Below, piece after piece: positions 16,104 to 37,600 of a stretch of 64,000 bases of DNA. This DNA is from Apus apus. Its lineage: Eukaryota > Chordata > Aves > Apodiformes > Apodidae. Position 1 is the first letter of the stretch. The number at the start of each line of letters is the position of its first letter. A program made the translations under genes and the position numbers. The DNA is taken from contig NC_067285.1 in assembly GCF_020740795.1 (NCBI RefSeq), positions 18,034,001 to 18,098,000 on the forward strand. The letters are read 5' to 3'. The notes under the pieces are model-generated. The model saw only the letters and a list, made by a program, of their open reading frames with translations. It was not told the DNA's origin and searched no databases.

Positions 16104-17352
16104 GGTGTGGAAAACGCCATTGCTTGTGCAAAGGGGAAAGAGCGGGCACCCATGCAGGAGCTGGCTCTCAGACATTCCTTATGTCCTGTAACTGTGTCCC
16201 ACCTGTATTTTGGCTGTTCCTCCCAGCAGGAATTCTGAAAACACCAAGAATGTATCCATCTTCTGTGGTGACTTGATACTCCTCGCTGGGGTATCCATGA
16301 TACCTGATCATTTCACTCTGTGGGAAGCCAAAAGAGAGTTAGTTAACATGTAAGTTGTTTAGTTTTGGAGGTGACCAAGCTAAGCAGTGTGGGTGTGGGC
16401 TGTTCTGTGATGATAGTGCAAGGGCCCCGGCCACAGGGACTGTTGCTGAGAATAAGCATTACAGGTTTTATAAGAAGATGCATCAAAGTCTTCTTCACAC
16501 CCACTTAGGTGGTAACTGTCCGCTGTTTGACCTGCTATTACAAGACAAAGCAGAACTGTCCTGAGTGCCTTACCTTTTGGGCTGCTGAGCAATGCTGATG
16601 CAGATCATACCTTTCTGGAGAGGGAACGGGCAGCAGTATCTCTATAAGAAAATGCCTAATGCTGTGGGGTTTGGTCCATAATGATTCCTTTCTTGCCAAA
16701 GTGTGATTAGGCCAGCCCTGTAGGCAAGGCAAACAAGGGTGGAGCTCTTGTCTCTAGGGAGCTCATAGGAAGACCACACACACCTGATTTTGCATGTACT
16801 GTGAGGATTTCTTCAGTGCTTCAGAACAAGGGTTCTTGGGTTACTGTGTGCTGTGAGAATCTCCAGTCTGATGAAGAGGTTGAACCTCCCTTGCCACTGT
16901 GCTGAGCAGACAGATTGTGATGGAAGGAGAGGACTTGGCCTCCCTGGAGACTAGAGAGCAGCCTTTGCCTGCCTTGCAAAGGAATTCTTCTCTGGCAGCT
17001 CGGGCTGCTTGGATAGCAGCATCAAGGTTCCTTCTAGGCGAGTGCTCCCTACCACAGTGCTGGAGAGAACCCTTTGAAGGAGTCCTGCTTTTAGCCTCCT
17101 GACAGGGATTGTTAGTGATGGGGTGGTGGTAGAGGTGTGGGGAGAGACAATTTAGGAAGAAAGGGAGAGAAGGTGACCCAACTTACCACATTCATGAAGG
17201 ATTCAGGGTTGCGGTTCTTGGTGTACTGGCTTTTGTCTGAAGTCAGAGTGGAGGATGTTGTGGATCCTGCCGAGAAGGCAATTCCTTGGGAGCAGAGCAG
17301 CAGGAGGAGGCACCACATCTTGGGGCTGTGTGAAAGAAGTCGTGTAGGAGGA
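16104..17352. repeat. Near-identical tract over lipase exons 1-2, gene 1 side
   Basis: About 1.25 kb matching 39041-40289 at a constant offset of 22937 with only a few differences noted. It covers coding exons 1 and 2 and the intron between them. Flanks on both sides are diverged, so this is an island of high identity between paralogs. Confidence 0.9.
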
Positions 17353-18283
17353 GCAGACCTGGTGCAATTTGCTTGTATGATATTGGTGTTAATTTTTCCG
17401 TTCCTTTCTCTCTCATCTATGGTCCTCCCTACTGTAAATCTTTGTCTTGGCCACTTGGAGAAAGACTGCATTTTCATGGGGTTTTGGGGGTGACTGATGC
17501 TCCCAGGGAAGCTTTTTCTGAATAGAAATTCTAGAGTGCCTTCTATCTAGTTATCGCCCTGCTTTTGGGCTGTAGCCACGTTTGTAATCAGCATGGAAAA
17601 ACTAGACAGGTCATGAAAGCAGTATACTTCCTGATGTACAGTGGGAATGATTTTTAACATTTAAATATTTTAACATCTACCTCTTGAGTCACTAGAGTGT
17701 TTGGATTAAAGCAAAACTGGGATACACCCTTGATTTGAATATTACCATCCAAACTCACTCTAGGCCATCCATCCACTCTGAAGAAGATTACTTCGATTTT
17801 TATCTTAGAAGCACAGAAATCATCCCAACTGTGTGCTCTCTAAGGAGATTTTTATAGTTTAGTTTTGTACTCCACAGGTTTCAGCTGTTTTATTAATTTC
17901 AAACAGAAGTGTAACACCTTCTTCTATTCCTCCATGAGTAACATTGTTTGGGAATGAAGCTAAAAAGTTGAGCTGAAATCCATTTTTTTTTGTACTAATG
18001 GGTGAGACAATGGGGTAAACTGCTGTTCCTTTTTAGGGTATACTTTTTTATCTGTACTATTAACTCCAAGACTTGTCATGCACTGTCTCATAGTTTCAGT
18101 GACAAAACAGAAGCCTTGAACAGTCATCTGCTCTTTTTATCTAATGAAACAGCACCAAAGAGCAGCATTTGCCATGGCAAACTGGAAGTGACCACTTGAA
18201 AGATACATTCAAAAGGTTGTTTCTGGACACTTTTGTTACTAAATGAAAATAAGCTTTAAACATTCTAGAAATACGCTGAATGG

Positions 18284-19150
18284 TAGAGTCACAGAATTTT
18301 AGGGTTTGGAAGGGTCCTCTGCAGATTATCTAGTCCACCTGCCTTGCCAGAGGAGGTTCACCTAGAGCAGGTTGCTAAGGGTGGTGTCCAGGCAGGCTCT
18401 GAGTGTCTGTAGAGACAGAGATTCCACAGCTGCTCTGGGCAGCCTGTTCTAGTGCTCCATTACCCTTACACTGAAGGAGTTTCTCCTTATGCTTAGGTTG
18501 AACCTCTTGTGTTCCAGTTTGTGACCACTGCCGCTTGTCCTGTCACTGGACACCACTGAAAAGAGTCTGGTCCCATCCTGCTTTAGATATTTAGAAGAGT
18601 TTATGAGATCCCCCCTCAGTCTCCTCTCCTGCAGTCTGATCAGACCCAGCTCTCTCAGCCTTTCCTCATATGCTACATACTCTCGTCCCCTAACGATCTC
18701 AGTGGTTCTGTGCCGGACTCTCCCCAGTAGTTCCTTGTCCTTCATGAACTGGGGAGCCCAGAATGGGATGCAGTATTCCGTATGTGGCCTCACCAGGACA
18801 GAGTAGAGGGGAAGGATAACCTCTCTCAACCTCCTTGCCATGATCTTCTTGATGCACCCCGGACTGCCACTGGTCTTCTTGACCACGAGGGCACATTGCT
18901 AGGTCATGGTCATCCTGCTGTCCACCAGGACTTCCAAGTCTTTTTCCGCAGAGCTGCTTTCTACCAGGTCAGCCCCAAGCTGTATTGGTGCAAGGGGTTA
19001 TTCCTTCCGATGTGCAGGACCCTACATTTGCCCTTGTTGAACCTCTTTAGGTTCCTCTCTGCCCAGCTCTTCAGCCTTTCCAGATCACGCTGGATGGCAT
19101 CACAGCCCTCTAGTATTCTCAGCAAGGTGTTCTCAAGGGAGTCATACATT
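18284..19150 (-). mobile_element. CR1-type LINE fragment with ORF2 C-terminal remains
   Basis: On the minus strand this encodes pieces of the C-terminal part of a CR1 reverse-transcriptase ORF. One piece (about 18961-19149) includes [21 protein letters not shown] second (about 18449-18886) includes LREVILPLYSVLVRPHTEY and LIRLQERRLRGDLI. The two are separated by frame breaks and an in-frame TAG. The 3' end lies at the low-coordinate side (tagagtcacagaattttag). It is a 5'-truncated, inactive copy inside the first intron of lipase gene 1. Confidence 0.92.
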
Positions 19151-19588
19151 TTTTTCCAGATACACTCTCTTTTGGACAGAAAGGCGCCAGGGCAGTTAGT
19201 GTGGCTAGCAGGCTCCAGGGGAGCTTACAAGGAAAGCTAAAATGCATTTGAAACTGTGGAACAAAATACCCAGTTTATGCTCACGCTTTGCATACCAAGA
19301 TTTTCATGTGTTCACTGTGACATCCTTAGCAAAAAAAAAACAAACCACAGCAACCCAAACAACATGAGTAGAACAAAATAAAACTATTGGTTAATCTTTT
19401 TTTCCCAATTGTGCAGGTCAAAGACTTCTTCCTCTCCTCAGTGTCGGCAAACATGCACCTTGATGCTTAGCAACAGCCCTGTAGATCAGAGTCTGTCTAG
19501 TCTGACAAGCAACTGCAGAAGAGCAAGGCTACACATCTCTACAGAGACAGGCAACAGAGAAAGAGACCATGAGCACATATGTACTCAC

Positions 19589-19725
19589 CTCTGCTTTGAT
19601 TGCCTTGCTTGTGTCTTCTGCCGCAGTTCCTGGTCTGTCTGCACTAGCAGGCTGGTTCAATGGCAGAAAGCTTTGCAATCGAAACAAGATTTCACTTAGG
19701 AACACCAGTACTCTATGATGTCTCC
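19589..19725 (-). other. Probable 5' untranslated exon and start region of lipase gene 1
   Basis: On the minus strand a stretch ending ...cagtcaaagcagag-like sequence is followed by a GTGAGT donor (19583-19588). A closely similar stretch with its own GTAAGT donor occurs at 43384 before gene 2. It contains no ATG. The next acceptor (ttctttcacacag) lies seven bases before the start codon at 17318. A TTTAAATA word at about 19752-19759 could serve as a TATA-like element, which would put the transcription start near 19725. The outer end is an estimate. Confidence 0.55.
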
Positions 19726-20128
19726 ACACATAGGTGCTGTATGAAGCAGAGTATTTAAAGGGTGGTGTTATTTTATTATAAGCAGTACATTTGCATGACA
19801 TTGATAAAGATCAAATTGCACCATGGGTCAGGAGGCTGAAAGAGGTGTCTAACCTATGGTTAGGAGACTTCTTAGCATTTGCATAAATCTCATACCTCAT
19901 CACATTTGGGTTGCTTACCTGCTATCCACTTAAAGCTCTGGCGGCAGAAGTCCTAGAAGTGATTTTCAAGAGGGTCAGATATGTGATGCTGGATTAAGTA
20001 GTAGCTCATACTGTCTTTTCAAAGGTGATGCCTGAAAATATTGCTGTGTTTCATGGAGGCATCTTGCTTGGATCTTTCTTTCTTTGTGTTTTTTTTTTAA
20101 ATACTTTCCTTGTTACCATTCATTTATC

Positions 20129-20500
20129 ACAGAATTGTCATGGTTGGAAAGGACCTCTGAGACCACAGAGTGCAGCCATCAACACAAACCCAAACAGAAA
20201 AACACATTGCACCAGAAAACCCCCTGTGGAAAAGGACGTGGGGGTACTAGTGGATCAGAAACTGGTCATGAGCCACCAATGTGCAGTTGCAGCCTAGAAG
20301 ATGAACCCCACCCTGCGGTGTATCAAAAGAAGTGTGACCAGCAGATTGAGGTGATTCTGCCCCTCTACTCTGCCCTGGTGAGACCTCACCTAGAATGCTG
20401 GGCCCAGCTCTGGTGCTCCCAGCACAAGAAAGATGTGGACCTGTTGGAATGTGTCCATAGAAAGGTCACGAAAATGATCTGAGGACTGGAGCCCCTCTTT
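20129..20500. mobile_element. Two CR1 pieces in opposite orientation
   Basis: Bases 20129-20190 look like the reverse complement of a CR1 3' end (gttggaaaggacctctgag). Bases 20225-20480 read on the + strand as CR1 ORF2: DVGVLVDQKLVMSHQCA, then after a frame break VILPLYSALVRPHLE. Two insertions or one rearranged element are both possible. Confidence 0.75.
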
Positions 20501-20994
20501 TATGAGGACAGGAAAAGTGATTTTAAACTATAAAGACAAAAGAGATTTTGGGGTCTGCAGACACTTGAAATACGCATGGCTTACTCAGAAATACTGTCTG
20601 AGGATGGTGCCAAAATACTATCAGCATCTTTTATTCAGAGCCATGAACACTGAAAAGGGACAATGACATCAACAATAATTGCTCAACAACAATTGACATA
20701 TAAAATTGGCAGCTGAAGCATAAACCATATTCATTGTTTGGGCTGGGCTAGGAAGAGAAGACTGAGTAAAGGTGGTGGAAGAGACTGAAGTTAATTATAC
20801 TGGGAACTCTCATTCAAGGTGTGGGATCTAGTTGCTAACTCTTTTCTCAGTAGGTGTCAGAAGTGCTCATGCAGAGGGTTTGGTTGATGTTTTAGTTAGA
20901 AGTAGCTTGGGTGGCAAACTTGCTGTCCTGCACAGTTACATGTTTAAAGTTTAAGGTTTCATGTTTTTTGTTTTGTTTGTTTATTTTGTTTTTT

Positions 20995-22016
<1,022 letters not shown>

Positions 22017-22296
22017 CCCCTCTCCCTTTCTTCACCTGTGAAATTGTCTTCCTCTCTCTCCCACTCCTCCCCTCCCCAGCTTGTTTTGCTGCTTTCCTTT
22101 TTAGGCAACTGGAGGCAGTTATTGCAAAAATGACAGAGAAAAATGCTTCTCTGTTGTAACTTGTTCTGTCAGTCTCCTGTAAGCTGTTGTTCACGTTTAC
22201 CTTCCTGGGTTGGGTTTCTGAAGACAATTGTTTCTACCAAGTAGAGATCACTTCAAGCAGTTGTAGCTTAAGAAAGAAGGATACTTATATTAACCA

Positions 22297-22309
22297 GTTA
22301 AATATTAAC
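22297..22309 (+). promoter_or_regulatory. ANKRD22: HNF1-like site before ANKRD22 exon 1
   Basis: The 13-mer gttaaatattaac matches the known HNF1 consensus GTTAATNATTAAC at all but one position, with both half sites intact. It lies 87 bases before the ATG at 22396, a plausible promoter-proximal position. No clear TATA box was seen. The function is inferred from the motif only. Confidence 0.4.
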
Positions 22310-22395
22310 CAGATTCAGACAAAGTCAAGCGCGTTCAAGAGAGGTTAACTTGTTGGGCTGGTGAACAAGAACAAACTCAGGCAGTGAAGATAGGC

Positions 22396-30175
<7,780 letters not shown>

Positions 30176-30497
30176 TCATCAAGAACTCTTGATCGTACAG
30201 GAAGCTGCCTCATCTGGCAATCTGTCTTGCACAGCAGCAGGAGTCCCGCAGAGTTTTGAGAGCTGTTACCTGACAAAGATGGGAGTTATCAGTACCTCCA
30301 CAGCCATGTAGGCTGGAAGGAGTTAGTGTGATTTTACTAAGCCATGAATGATTACAGCAGTGTTCAAAATATTGCCCTTCCCATCTGCTTCCCCAGTTTT
30401 ATTACTTCTTTTGTGCAGACTGTGGATTTTGACAGCTTAGCTATGGCATTTCTTGAACCTTCAACAACACAAGTGTCCGTTGTGCAGCCAAAGCAAA

Positions 30498-30503
30498 AAT
30501 AAA
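30498..30503 (+). terminator. ANKRD22: AATAAA polyadenylation signal of ANKRD22 copy B
   Basis: Same AATAAA and GT-rich follow-up as in copy A, 323 bases after the stop codon. Confidence 0.7.
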
Positions 30504-31214
30504 ATATCCTTTAGAATGTGTGTTACTTTTTCCATAGGGGATACACCTGATAACTGAATAGCATGTCACAGCAGCTTATAAAAAAATCTGGTACCCTTCC
30601 TCTTTCTACCATGTGAATCACTCTCAGCTTAGCGCATCCTCCTCCCATCTCTGCTACAAGTTTCACACACCTTTATTCTCACTGTGTGGCTAAAAAAGAA
30701 GGATTATCTTCTGGTTTTATACAAGGAGAAAAAGATCAATTTTGTTGCTGGAGACCAAAAAGTAAAGCCAATTTCCAGGTCGCTTTCATGCATTAAGAAA
30801 TAATAATGAAATATGAATAGTGCAGAAGAGAAACAAGTCTCTTGACTACCTTTCTAACACTAACAGTATGCTGAAGAAAAATAAATGAATAAATGAAATG
30901 TTGGTGGTGGGAACCAGACATGCCACTCCAAGGGGACTGGACAGGACAGCACACTTTTTAGAGTGGTGAATGCAGCAGGGGATGCATATACCAAAATAAT
31001 AATAATAACAACAATGAAGTTTATCTTGCATGTCCAAAGGCGGAAGAAAACCTGCAGTGGTAAGTAATGTATTAATGGGGGCTGGTGCTTTGTGATTTAA
31101 TAATGCAGCAATAAAGGAGGGTCTCCTTTCATAAGCTGCTGTGTTGACACTGTAGGTAAATGTGAGGACGAAAGAAGGAAAAAAAGCCAAGTTCTCTGTC
31201 GAGTGGATAAATTA

Positions 31215-31220
31215 TTTAAT
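31215..31220 (-). terminator. Possible ATTAAA polyadenylation signal of lipase gene 2
   Basis: Counterpart of 8737-8742, about 430 bases past the stop codon at 31646. Weak motif in AT-rich sequence. Confidence 0.3.
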
Positions 31221-31645
31221 TTAAACTAAGGTCAATGATACTACAACAGAGAAATGGGAAAATCCCACCAGGGATTCTTCATGGAGAGACACAGATTTGG
31301 CATAGGAATACCCTGGGGTACATGAGATAGACAGAAGATCAATGGAGTGTATTATAAGGAAAATCAGTCTCGTATAAAGAAAAGCAGATCAAATTAAGTG
31401 ATCCCTGCAGTGTGTGTTCATATCTACTCATACCTCCAACTTTCACTTCTGTACACCTCAAATTTCTGAGGAAGACAGCAGTCACAGTAAGACCATGTAA
31501 AACCTCAAAACGTGAGGTAAGGAGGAAAAAAACAAGTGCAGAGAAATACCTAGTCTGGTGTCCATTGTATGTGTCTGTGCATTTATCACCGTTACTGCCC
31601 AATGCCTGAGGTTTTACTGAGCGAACTGACACTGTGCATGTGGTT

Positions 31646-34600
31646 TCAAAAATATTTTGTCATTATTTCAATGATTTTCTCATACATTTTCTCCGTTGCA
31701 TCAAGGCCCCAGATGAAATCGAGGTGTCCCCAGGCAGGAAAATGGTCATGGTAAATGAGATTAGTAATCTGAGGAAGTAGCTTGGCCATGTCTTTTGGAT
31801 CTGCAAATTTGTCCTCTCCCCCGCTCCAGACAGCAGTTGGAATGTTTATCTTCTCTATCTTGTACACAGGAGGAGTGGACTGCAAGAAAGGCAGGAGAGC
31901 TGGGTGAATGCTGTTGTATCCAAAGTTGTGTTTAGAGGAGGGATTCGGTGCAGGCACCTCTCTCTTTCCCTTCTGCACTGATCAAGGCCAGCCTCTGCAG
32001 TGTCTGTTTCCCAACCACATTCCCTGCCTACGGCCAAAGGGAGTGATCCGTCCTATTCCTGTAGTGCCTGGCTATAAATGGCCTTGCAGTCTGACACCTG
32101 GTTGTGGCCTCCAGAGGTGGGAACAGGGAAAGAGCAGTGTTTGTGTTTATGATGCAAGGACAGTGGAGTTTATTCATGTGTATATTTAGGGTGGGAAGAT
32201 CTTTCAGTTTTGTAGTGGCATGGAGTGCAGCAACTGTTGGTCTTAGTTGTTTTCCTTGCGAATTAAGTGGCAGGGAAAGACTTTGACCATTTATAATTTT
32301 ACCCTAGAAAATTTCTCAGGTCCTGTGTGTGGACGGAAGTGACCAACTCTATCTCTGGAGCCTTCCTGTCCGTGGAAAGCAGCTTTCCCTGGTTCAGCAC
32401 GGGACACTGCAAGTCAAATGTGCTGGTTCAACAAAATTATTGTCAGCCAGTTGGAGAGATTGCTGCAGCTGTGAGATTCATTTCATCTCTCAACAGAAAG
32501 GCAGACCTTGAGGATTTGTGGGGAAATGAAGAGCTCCATAGGAATCCCCTCTTGAGTGTAGCTCTTAGTCATTTTGGAATGGCAGGTAAATGGATATGTC
32601 GCTGGACACATCCCTGCATCAGCAGGAGAGATAAAATGAACTTGTGTTAGCTGTCTGCAAAGAGCTACGTCTTGTCTTTGAATAGGGTTTTGCACTTATG
32701 AGTATTAGGTTACAGTGAAACATTAGATCAGAGCACTCTCTCCGTCTTTCAGTAGCACTCAAGGTGCTAAAAGTCTGAATTTTTCTGTTCTTAATTTTGC
32801 CAAGACTCGAGGATGAGTTTTCAGGAAATACCACATTGCCTTACCTGGTTGTATTTCCTAATGTTTTCCTTAGAGCCATAGTCATAAGCTTGAAATTGGC
32901 CTGCATATGAAATCTGTTAAAAGAAGAGATAAAATATAAGTGCTAAGAGAGCAAGAGGCAGAGACCAGGACACCTTTTACTGCCTGTGATTGAAGCCAGA
33001 CAGACATTAGACAGAAGGCACCAGATTTTTGGGGTCTGCGTTTAAAAGATGTGATAGATGCCCTGTAGGATTGATGAGTGAAGAATTATCCACCCACCTG
33101 TTTTTTGTGGGATTTTGGTGGGTTTTTTTAAATTGTGGTGTTTTTTGTTTTTTTTTAACATCTATTTATGTTTATTTTATTTTTTGCCCAAACCTGAGAA
33201 GTAATTTCATTTGTGAATGTTGTATATAGCTCAGAGTGAGATGAAGTCAGTTTAGAGAACAGTTACTTCAAGGCTTCAAGTAACTGGTGATGTGCTAAAA
33301 ATCTGCTTTCTGTCTTGCCTTTGCTATTTTCTTCTCTTCTGCTGTATCTGTGTTTGCTTTGTAGCCACTTAACAAGCCTTTGTTAGAAGCTGGCAAAATA
33401 GGTTGCAAAGCCACTGGCTGCCAATGGTTTGTCCCCATTTTCTGGCTCTGGGTAGGTGTGTCCCACAGGACTGACTGCAGGGAATTTTTGTTGGGTGTCC
33501 TCAGTAGCACACCTATATCGTAGACCATAGGAAGTGTTTGCAGAAATGGGGAGTCAGCCTACAGGATGTCTACAGATATGTCCTGGCTCAGCAGGTGCCC
33601 CTGTACACATTCAGGAATGTTTCTTGGCTGGAGCGGTTTTGTCTTGTTCTGATTCAGACCATGAGCAGAATAAGCTCAGATCTGCCAGAGCGTATGTAGA
33701 AACCCACTATTAGAGAACTGGAATCCAGGATCTGGACAGTGGCTCAAACCAGAACAGTGACTAAAAGGGATTTGGAAAAACCTGGCTGTTGGGAACATCC
33801 CTGTAGAGCAACGTTGCTTGTAACATCCTCTGTTAGTATGAGACTGTGCTCGTGTTCACTTCTGTAGGTTTTAAGGTGAATGTCCTCATAAAAAAAGAAG
33901 AAGGTTGGAAGCCGATAGAGCCCAACATGCAGAGAGGCCTGGTGCACCCTGGGGAAACCTCAGTGCCTGATACCAAGGGGACAATTCAGGTAATGGTCTG
34001 GTGAGCCATGGGAAACTGCTTCCTCCATGGCAGGTGCTCAGAGCGGGGAGTGAGAAGATGTGAACAGCTGTTTCCCAGATCCACCACATCTGGACTTCTC
34101 TGGAGTTAGTTGTGTGCATTAAAGCAGTAGTAAGAGTTTGTTTATGCATCAGTACGGGGTTATACCTGACGCCAGTGAAGAATGTTCTGCACTGACGTTC
34201 CAGCAGGCGAATGTCCTACGTATGTATCTATTCGACTCTGGAGAGAAAGCATTACAAAGGTAGGGATTAAAGCTGTGAAGGACCTGAGCAACGTACTGTT
34301 GCTGTTTAAAAAACCTCTTTTAGTTGGATACTGTTCAAATATTAGACAGAAAACTGAGAAGTGGGCTTATGAACAGCTGGGTAATAGCATGTGCACTCTT
34401 TCTCCACAGAAGTGAATATTTTCCATGAAGATATTACTACTGTGAGATTCTGCCTTTCAGCAACAGTAGGGAAAAACTTTCCAGTCATTACAGAGTATAT
34501 TCCTCACCTCACATGAAACTCTCATGCATGTTCAAGTCTTTTGAAGATTTGGTTTCCTCTTCACTTTACTCCTAGTGCTAGAGAAGCCAGCTTACAAAAC

Positions 34601-37600
34601 CTACTGCTTTTCCTTGTGTTTGCATTTTTAAAGTTCTGTTAGGTAGATTTCTAATTCCAACTTCCTGAATTCCTTGTCAGACTTGCTATCTTACCAATGA
34701 TAACCACATTCATGACTTAACCCTTATCAGGAAAGGTCTTTAGTGGTTTCACCCTGCATTTCAAAAGGCCTGCAATGCCTTTAATTGCTTTTGCATTGAA
34801 CCTCTGATTCTCACTGCTTTCCTGTATGTGCTTTTTACAAGTGGCTGTGGAGGGAGAAAAATGGCCCCTGGTCTTCACAAATATTGAAGTAACAAACATG
34901 ATGCAGATCGGCTTCTGCATACCTTGGCTACCGTAATGGGTATTTTAGGCACACTCCAGTGTTTATGTGCTGGCAAGCATAGAACAACTCTCCTGTGAAT
35001 CCCTCTATAGGTGTGTTGCACCCCTCAGGTGCAGTGCAGACACCTGTAGCTCTTAATGTTGTGGATTGGACTGTTGGTCTCAGTTCTAAGGACCGAAAAA
35101 CAAGAAGGGAAAATGTCTCTCACAGTAGTTCTGTAGGACCAAGTTCTGGTGCAAGTAGCCTGAAAAGTGGGAAGAGCAAAGGAGCTTTTTCTTGTCTTTT
35201 AATTATTCCTGGTGTCTGCATGCTAAGGAAGGAAACCAGGAATTGTATTGCTGAAAAAGAAGACAGCTTCCATCATGTACTGTCTCTTTAAAAAGAGCAT
35301 TTGTGTATGTCTTGTTGCCTGAGCCCCAAAGAGGGCACATCTATTGACATGTGTAATATAGCTTCAAACTGAGTTCAGTCCATCATTTCTGGGACTGAAA
35401 TGTGTCTAGTTGTTGGTCCCATCCATCGTGACCTCTAGTCCTGTTTGGCACTGTTTGAACCACACGATATCCTGGCATTCCCCCAGTCTGCTGAGAACTA
35501 TGTTGTGGTTCATGTTCATTTACATGCATGACAATTGCTAGAAAAGGAGAGACCACACAAACTTGACTTCTAAACTTACTTACCGTGTTCAAATTTTTTA
35601 TGTTGCCTCCAGCTATGTTACAGAGCACATGGCCACAAAACTTATCCAGGCTTGCACATAACTGTGTCACAGGTCCTTTCAGAAATCCAATTTGGTGCAT
35701 GGCTCCTTTGCTGCCTAATGCAAACTAAGGAAAAAATAAGTGCAACACTTCTTTTTTTTTCTTGTTACAGGGGCATTCTCTGCAGAAAATTGTTGCTAAT
35801 AGCCTAGCCTGCTAATCTTAGTATTCAAAGACTGCTGAAACAGCTTGCCTTCCCAGTACCCCTTAAAACATCTCTTTGCCCATCGTGTATCTTGTATCCT
35901 TCCTTCTTCACCCTGCTGGCATCAATCCTGGAGAAAGCCATCCTTCCATTTCTAGCTTAGAGACCTCAATGCTCATTCATTTCTGAAGTTCCAGAGATAT
36001 CATTTAACAGCAAGAGTCTTATCATAGAATCATAGAGGTTGGGAGGGACCTCTGAAGATCATTGAGTCCAAGCCCCTGCTGCAGCAGGAACACCTAGGGC
36101 AGATCACACAGGAACACGTTCAGACAGGTCCTGAAAGTCTCCAGAGAAGGAGACTTCACAGCCTCTCTGAGCAGCCTGTCCCAGTGCTCCGTCACCCTAA
36201 CAGTAAAGAAGTTTTTCATCATGTTGAGGTGGAACTTCCTTAGGATGAGACAGTTTCTCAAGTCTCCTACTTCACTGGACCTGCTGCTACAAGCCCTGTA
36301 TCTCCAGTATTTTCCCCACAGAGCGCGGAAACAGATTTTTCAAGAGCACTCAATTCATTCCAAGCATGTCACCTGTTTGGGAACACTCTATCCCAGGCTG
36401 AGCGAACCCTGTTAAGATAACACAGGCATTGGGCATCTTAGAAGGAAAAATTACTTACCCTGATAAGTGGCTCAGGAACCTTTGCTATCTTAATTAAAGG
36501 GCTTGTAGCATGTGAGCATGTGATTACTGGGCCCAAAGCACAGAATATTTTCACCCGCTTAGCAAGCTCAGGGTATGTAGAAAATGCTATGAAGCCTGCA
36601 AACACAGAAGAGACAGCCTGAGTTAGGGAAGACATCTTCCATAGACAAAATAAATAAATAAGCAGCGGGTGACAAACAAGAAGTGACACTGGATTTGGAG
36701 TCCATTATCTGTTGCCCATGTTTGTCTCTGTTGCATGTTTTACCTAGGTTAAGTGTTGAAGCTGAGTCCTGAAATTAAATTTATTTTGGAAGTAAAGTTA
36801 ACCCTGAGGTTTAGAGCCTGTCTGGACATTGCCTTTCTCAGAAGGCTTTTTGTAGGCAAAATATCAATGGGGTATTCACGATAAATTCTCTCCAAAGTTT
36901 AACAATAATGCCATAAAAAATGAGCTTTTCAGATGATAATCTCTAAAGGTTTATGTATGTTTATGCTTCTATGAAACAGTAGAAAAACTAGCTGAATACT
37001 ATGAGTTATGAGTGTTTTCAACTGGTGGTTTGTATCAAAGGCAGCTAAAGAAAGCCTAGATGGTTAGTTTGTTTTGCTATAAGGGGCTTAAAATACTCTT
37101 ATGAGAGGAAAAGAAAGGAAAGTCTAGAGCTGTGACAATATATTATTTTTACATTTCCTTCTCATTTTTTTTCTGGGTTGCTTACACTGAACTTACAGTG
37201 AACTGGCAGTTGCTAATTTCTGAACAATATCCATTCGTGGATCTTTAACCATCAGCATCAGTAACTTTCAATTGATGCTGAAAGAAAGTTAGTTGCACTC
37301 AGAGGCCATGAAGTGAGTTACCTGCTACAGGTTCACACTGAGAAAAAAAAAAAAAGTATTTAATGTTTTTTTCTTTCCTAATTTTCAGTCTCTGGCAATA
37401 TGTTTTTAAACAGTAACGTGGCCAGTTATAGCCACTTGCGAGCTATGCTTTAAATTGTATGATTGGCATTAAGTCACATGACCTAGTAGTACTGAATTTC
37501 TTTTTCCTTGTCTTTTGTTATCTGAAAATATTTATTACATGTACTGTTTTGTCTTTTTAGCTTTTCCTTCTTTTAACAAGGAAAATAATCGTATGTCTTA

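Larger units (their letters stand above)
9169..17318 (-). pseudogene. Acid lipase family gene 1 (LIPM-like), frameshifted
   Basis: Alpha/beta-hydrolase acid lipase (LIPA/LIPF/LIPM family). Exons from 5' to 3': 17187-17318, 16203-16317, 15774-15972, 14882-14991, 13423-13559, 12398-12537, 11390-11461, 10370-10438 and 9169-9403. All have GT-AG borders. It starts [18 protein letters not shown], a likely signal peptide. Exon 3 has HHGTLAD and [15 protein letters not shown]; exon 4 has the nucleophile motif GHSEG. Exon 6 lacks one base near 12419-12423 relative to gene 2. This brings a TGA into frame at 12403-12405, so the product would end after about 275 residues, before the catalytic Asp and His. 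Exon 9 has an extra G at 9260-9262 that also removes the HLDFIWG motif. The stop in exon 6 lies well before the last junction, so decay of the message is expected. Position next to ANKRD22 matches mammalian LIPM, but the family has expanded and a one-to-one name is not safe. Confidence 0.85.

Noticed and set aside
18449-18886. 145-codon minus-strand ORF as a possible host gene
   Set aside because: The content is the C-terminal part of the CR1 reverse-transcriptase ORF with frame breaks; a dead LINE fragment.
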